NCBI GenBank assembly: GCA_963841885.1
Contig: CAWJEK010000020.1
Location: 1-64,000 of the forward strand
Direction of reading: 5' to 3'
Origin: Bog-756 sp963841885
GTDB lineage: Bacteria; Actinomycetota; Acidimicrobiia; Acidimicrobiales; RAAP-2
Length of the DNA: 64,000 nucleotides
The position numbers and the translations under genes are program-made. The notes below the pieces were generated by a model. The model did no database searches. It saw only the letters and a program-made list of their open reading frames with translations, and was not told where the DNA came from. This document shows, piece by piece, positions 62,202 to 64,000 of the stretch (its first letter is position 1; every line of letters begins with the position of its first letter).

Positions 62202-63336
62202 CCGACACGGACCTCTACGAGCTGCTCGGCGTGGGCCGCGACGCCACCGACGAGGAGCTCAAGCGCGCCTACCGGGCCAAGGCCCGGCAGTTCCACCCCG
62301 ACACCAACCACGCCGGCACCGAGGACGACGAGCGCTTCAAGGAGGTCAGCCTGGCCTACGAGGTGCTGCGCGATCCCGAGCGCCGGGCCCGTTACGACCA
62401 GTTCGGCCACGCCGGTGTGTTCGGCAACGCCGCCGGCGGTCCGGGTGGGGGTGACCCGTTCGGGGCCGGTGGTCTGGGCGACCTCTTCGACGCCTTCTTC
62501 AACGGTATGGGAGGGGCCCAGTCGGGACGGAGGCGGACCGGCCCGATCCCCGGGCCGGACGCCGAGCTGGTCGTCGACCTCACCTTCCGCGAGGCGGTCT
62601 TCGGTGTGCAGCGCGAGGTGGACGTCACCGTGCCGGTCACCTGTGGCACCTGGAGGGGAGCGGGGCGACACCGGGCACCTCGGTCACGAGCTGTCCCGAG
62701 TGCCAAGGGGCGGGTGAGCTCCGCCGGGTCCGCCAGTCCATCCTCGGCCAGGTCATCACGGCCGTGCCGTGCCCGCGTTGCCAGGGGTCGGGCCAGTCCA
62801 TCGCCTCCCCGTGCGCCGACTGCCGGGGCGAGGGTCGCCGCACCGAGCCACGCACGCTGACCGTCGACATCCCGGCCGGGGTGGACGACGGATCCACGCT
62901 GCGGCTGGCCGGTCACGGCCCCGCCGGCTTCCGGGGTGGACCCAACGGGGCGCTCTTCGTCCACCTCTCGGTGCAGCCCGACGACGTCTTCGAGCGGTCC
63001 GGAGTCGACCTGCACGCCACCGTCCACGTCCCGGTGGTCGTCGCCGCCCTCGGTGGCAGCGTGCCCTTCGACACCCTGGACGACGAGCGCGACCTGCCCA
63101 TCGCCGTCGGCACCCAGAGCGGGACGGTGCTGACCCTGAAGGGACTCGGAGTGCCCAAGCTGCGCGGCCGGGGTCGGGGGGATCTCTACGTGCACGTCCA
63201 GGTGGACACCCCGACCGAACTCGATGACGCCCAGCGCGAACTGCTCGTCACCCTCGCCGGCCTGCGCTCCGAGACGCTCGGTGAGGCGCCCCACGCCGAG
63301 GGCCTCTTCTCCAAGCTGCGCTCCGCGCTGAGCTGA
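62198..63336 (+). CDS. dnaJ: Chaperone DnaJ, split by a one-base indel
   Basis: About 379 residues after repair. The J domain has DLYELLGVGRDATDEELKRA and the HPD tripeptide in QFHPDTN; a G/F-rich region follows. Near 62651 the frame changes: CGTW in the first frame should read C-G-T-C, which needs one more base, and the second frame supplies CPECQGAG, CPRCQGSG and CADCRGEG, completing four C-x2-C-x-G-x-G zinc repeats, then the substrate domain (VDDGSTLRLAGHGPAGFRGG). An essential co-chaperone broken by one base is most easily explained as a sequencing error. rsmE follows. Confidence 0.93.
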
Positions 63337-63391
63337 GCGTGGTCCCCGGGCCCGCCGAGGCCCCGGGCCGGGCGCGCCCGACCCGGAGCTG

Positions 63392-64000
63392 GTGGCCGCC
63401 GCCGCCATGGTGTTCGTGCCCGACGTGGGGGCACCGGTGGTCGACGGGGCCGACCTGCGCCACCTGCTCGACGTGCTCCGGCTGCGGGCGGGGGAGGTGG
63501 TGGCCGTGTCGGACGGCGCAGGACGATGGGTGCCCTGTCGGGTGGCGTCCGACGCCGTGGCCGGTGGGTCCCGCCGAGCCGATCCCGGGACCACCCTCGT
63601 CCCGGACGGCCCCCGGCGCGAGGTGGCCCGGCTGCGACCCGAGCTGACGGTGGCGTTCGCCCCGACCAAGGGGGACCGTCCCGAATGGGTGGTCCAGAAG
63701 CTGACCGAGCTGGGGATCGACCGGATCGTGCCCCTGCGCACCGCCCGTTCGGTGGTGCGGTGGGAGGGCGACCGCGGCCACAAGGCGGTGGAGCGGTTGA
63801 GGCGGGTGGCCCGGGAGGCCGCCGCCCAGTCCCGCCGGGCGTGGTTGCCCCAGGTGACCGACGTGTGCCGCCTGGACGAGGTGACCCGGGTGGCCGGCGT
63901 CCCGGTTGTGCTCGCCGACCCGGGCGGGGCCGCCCCCGGCCTCGACCGGCCGGTGGTGGCCGTCGGCCCCGAAGGTGGTTGGGACGACGAGGAGCGCCGG
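63392..64000 (+). CDS. rsmE: 16S rRNA m3U1498 methyltransferase, partial (window edge)
   Basis: The N-terminal PUA-like domain reads VFVPDVGAPVVDGADLRHLL, DVLRLRAGEVVAVSDGAG, and the SPOUT methyltransferase part has VAFAPTKGDRPEWVVQKLTE, LGIDRIVPLRTARSVV and the AdoMet loop VAVGPEGGWDDEE. RsmE methylates U1498 of 16S rRNA. The gene is cut by the window end. Start GTG 63392 or ATG 63407; the first has GGAG nearby. The dnaJ-rsmE order is common in actinobacteria. Confidence 0.9.
   Translation, partial: MAAAAMVFVPDVGAPVVDGADLRHLLDVLRLRAGEVVAVSDGAGRWVPCRVASDAVAGGSRRADPGTTLVPDGPRREVARLRPELTVAFAPTKGDRPEWVVQKLTELGIDRIVPLRTARSVVRWEGDRGHKAVERLRRVAREAAAQSRRAWLPQVTDVCRLDEVTRVAGVPVVLADPGGAAPGLDRPVVAVGPEGGWDDEERR

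Noticed and set aside
62198..63336. dnaJ as a true pseudogene
   Set aside because: All four zinc motifs and both end domains are intact once one base is added, and the gene is normally vital under stress.

Overview
The window is high-GC DNA (roughly 70-73 % over most of its length, estimated by eye) with actinobacterial traits: F420-type luciferase-like enzymes, a mycothiol-dependent-isomerase-like protein, DUF2510 and DUF1707 proteins, an imuA'-imuB-dnaE2 mutasome under an actinobacterial SOS box, a DtxR regulator, and a CYP51 locus whose gene order I recall from Mycobacterium. Many genes carry a TANNNT -10 box only 5-9 bases before the start codon, so leaderless transcription looks common. 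I infer an Actinomycetota member, perhaps Acidimicrobiia; the class assignment is inference.

Region 1 (1-6.96 kb) is a lower-GC accessory island ending at a tRNA-Ala(GGC) gene. It carries stress and regulatory cargo: a PPOX-fold protein, TetR plus redoxin plus RidA plus DinB, and MarR plus beta-carbonic anhydrase plus a DHA2 exporter. Next to the tRNA lies a decayed serine-recombinase end. Two 123-124 bp terminal-inverted-repeat elements punctuate the island, and their ends resemble sequence at the tRNA 3' end.

Region 2 (7-19 kb) is core-like: an LppX/LprG-like protein, leuS, an HTH_42 protein, an LLM oxidoreductase, a PAC2 protein, an APH-like kinase, a CnoX-like thioredoxin, a folP2-type DHPS paralogue and holA. 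Region 3 (19.5-24.6 kb) is the SOS mutasome operon. Region 4 (24.6-37.5 kb) holds redox enzymes, rsgA, a HAPMO-like Baeyer-Villiger monooxygenase, a MhuD-like enzyme, a Na+/H+ antiporter and a DUF929 protein. Between two minus-strand genes at 32.86-33.09 kb sits a compact, highly structured plus-strand transcription unit that I cannot assign to a known RNA family.

Region 5 (37.5-49.6 kb) is a catabolic or steroid-like locus: NTF2-like protein, ferredoxin, CYP51, SDR, second P450 and TetR on the minus strand, facing a divergent dehydrogenase-ALDH-SDR-enoyl-CoA hydratase-LLM-thioesterase operon and a substrate-binding lipoprotein. Region 6 (49.6-64 kb) carries SRAP, rpsT and lepA, then a cell-surface glycan cluster (glycosyltransferases, flippase, double hydrolase), then dtxR-like, CIRCE-hrcA, dnaJ and a partial rsmE.

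At least five genes (LprG-like, a second aldo/keto reductase, ALDH, enoyl-CoA hydratase, dnaJ) are split by apparent one-base indels, and imuB and the holA start also look damaged. Because dnaJ and similar genes are otherwise intact, sequencing or assembly error is the likeliest cause, and exact protein ends should be read with that in mind.
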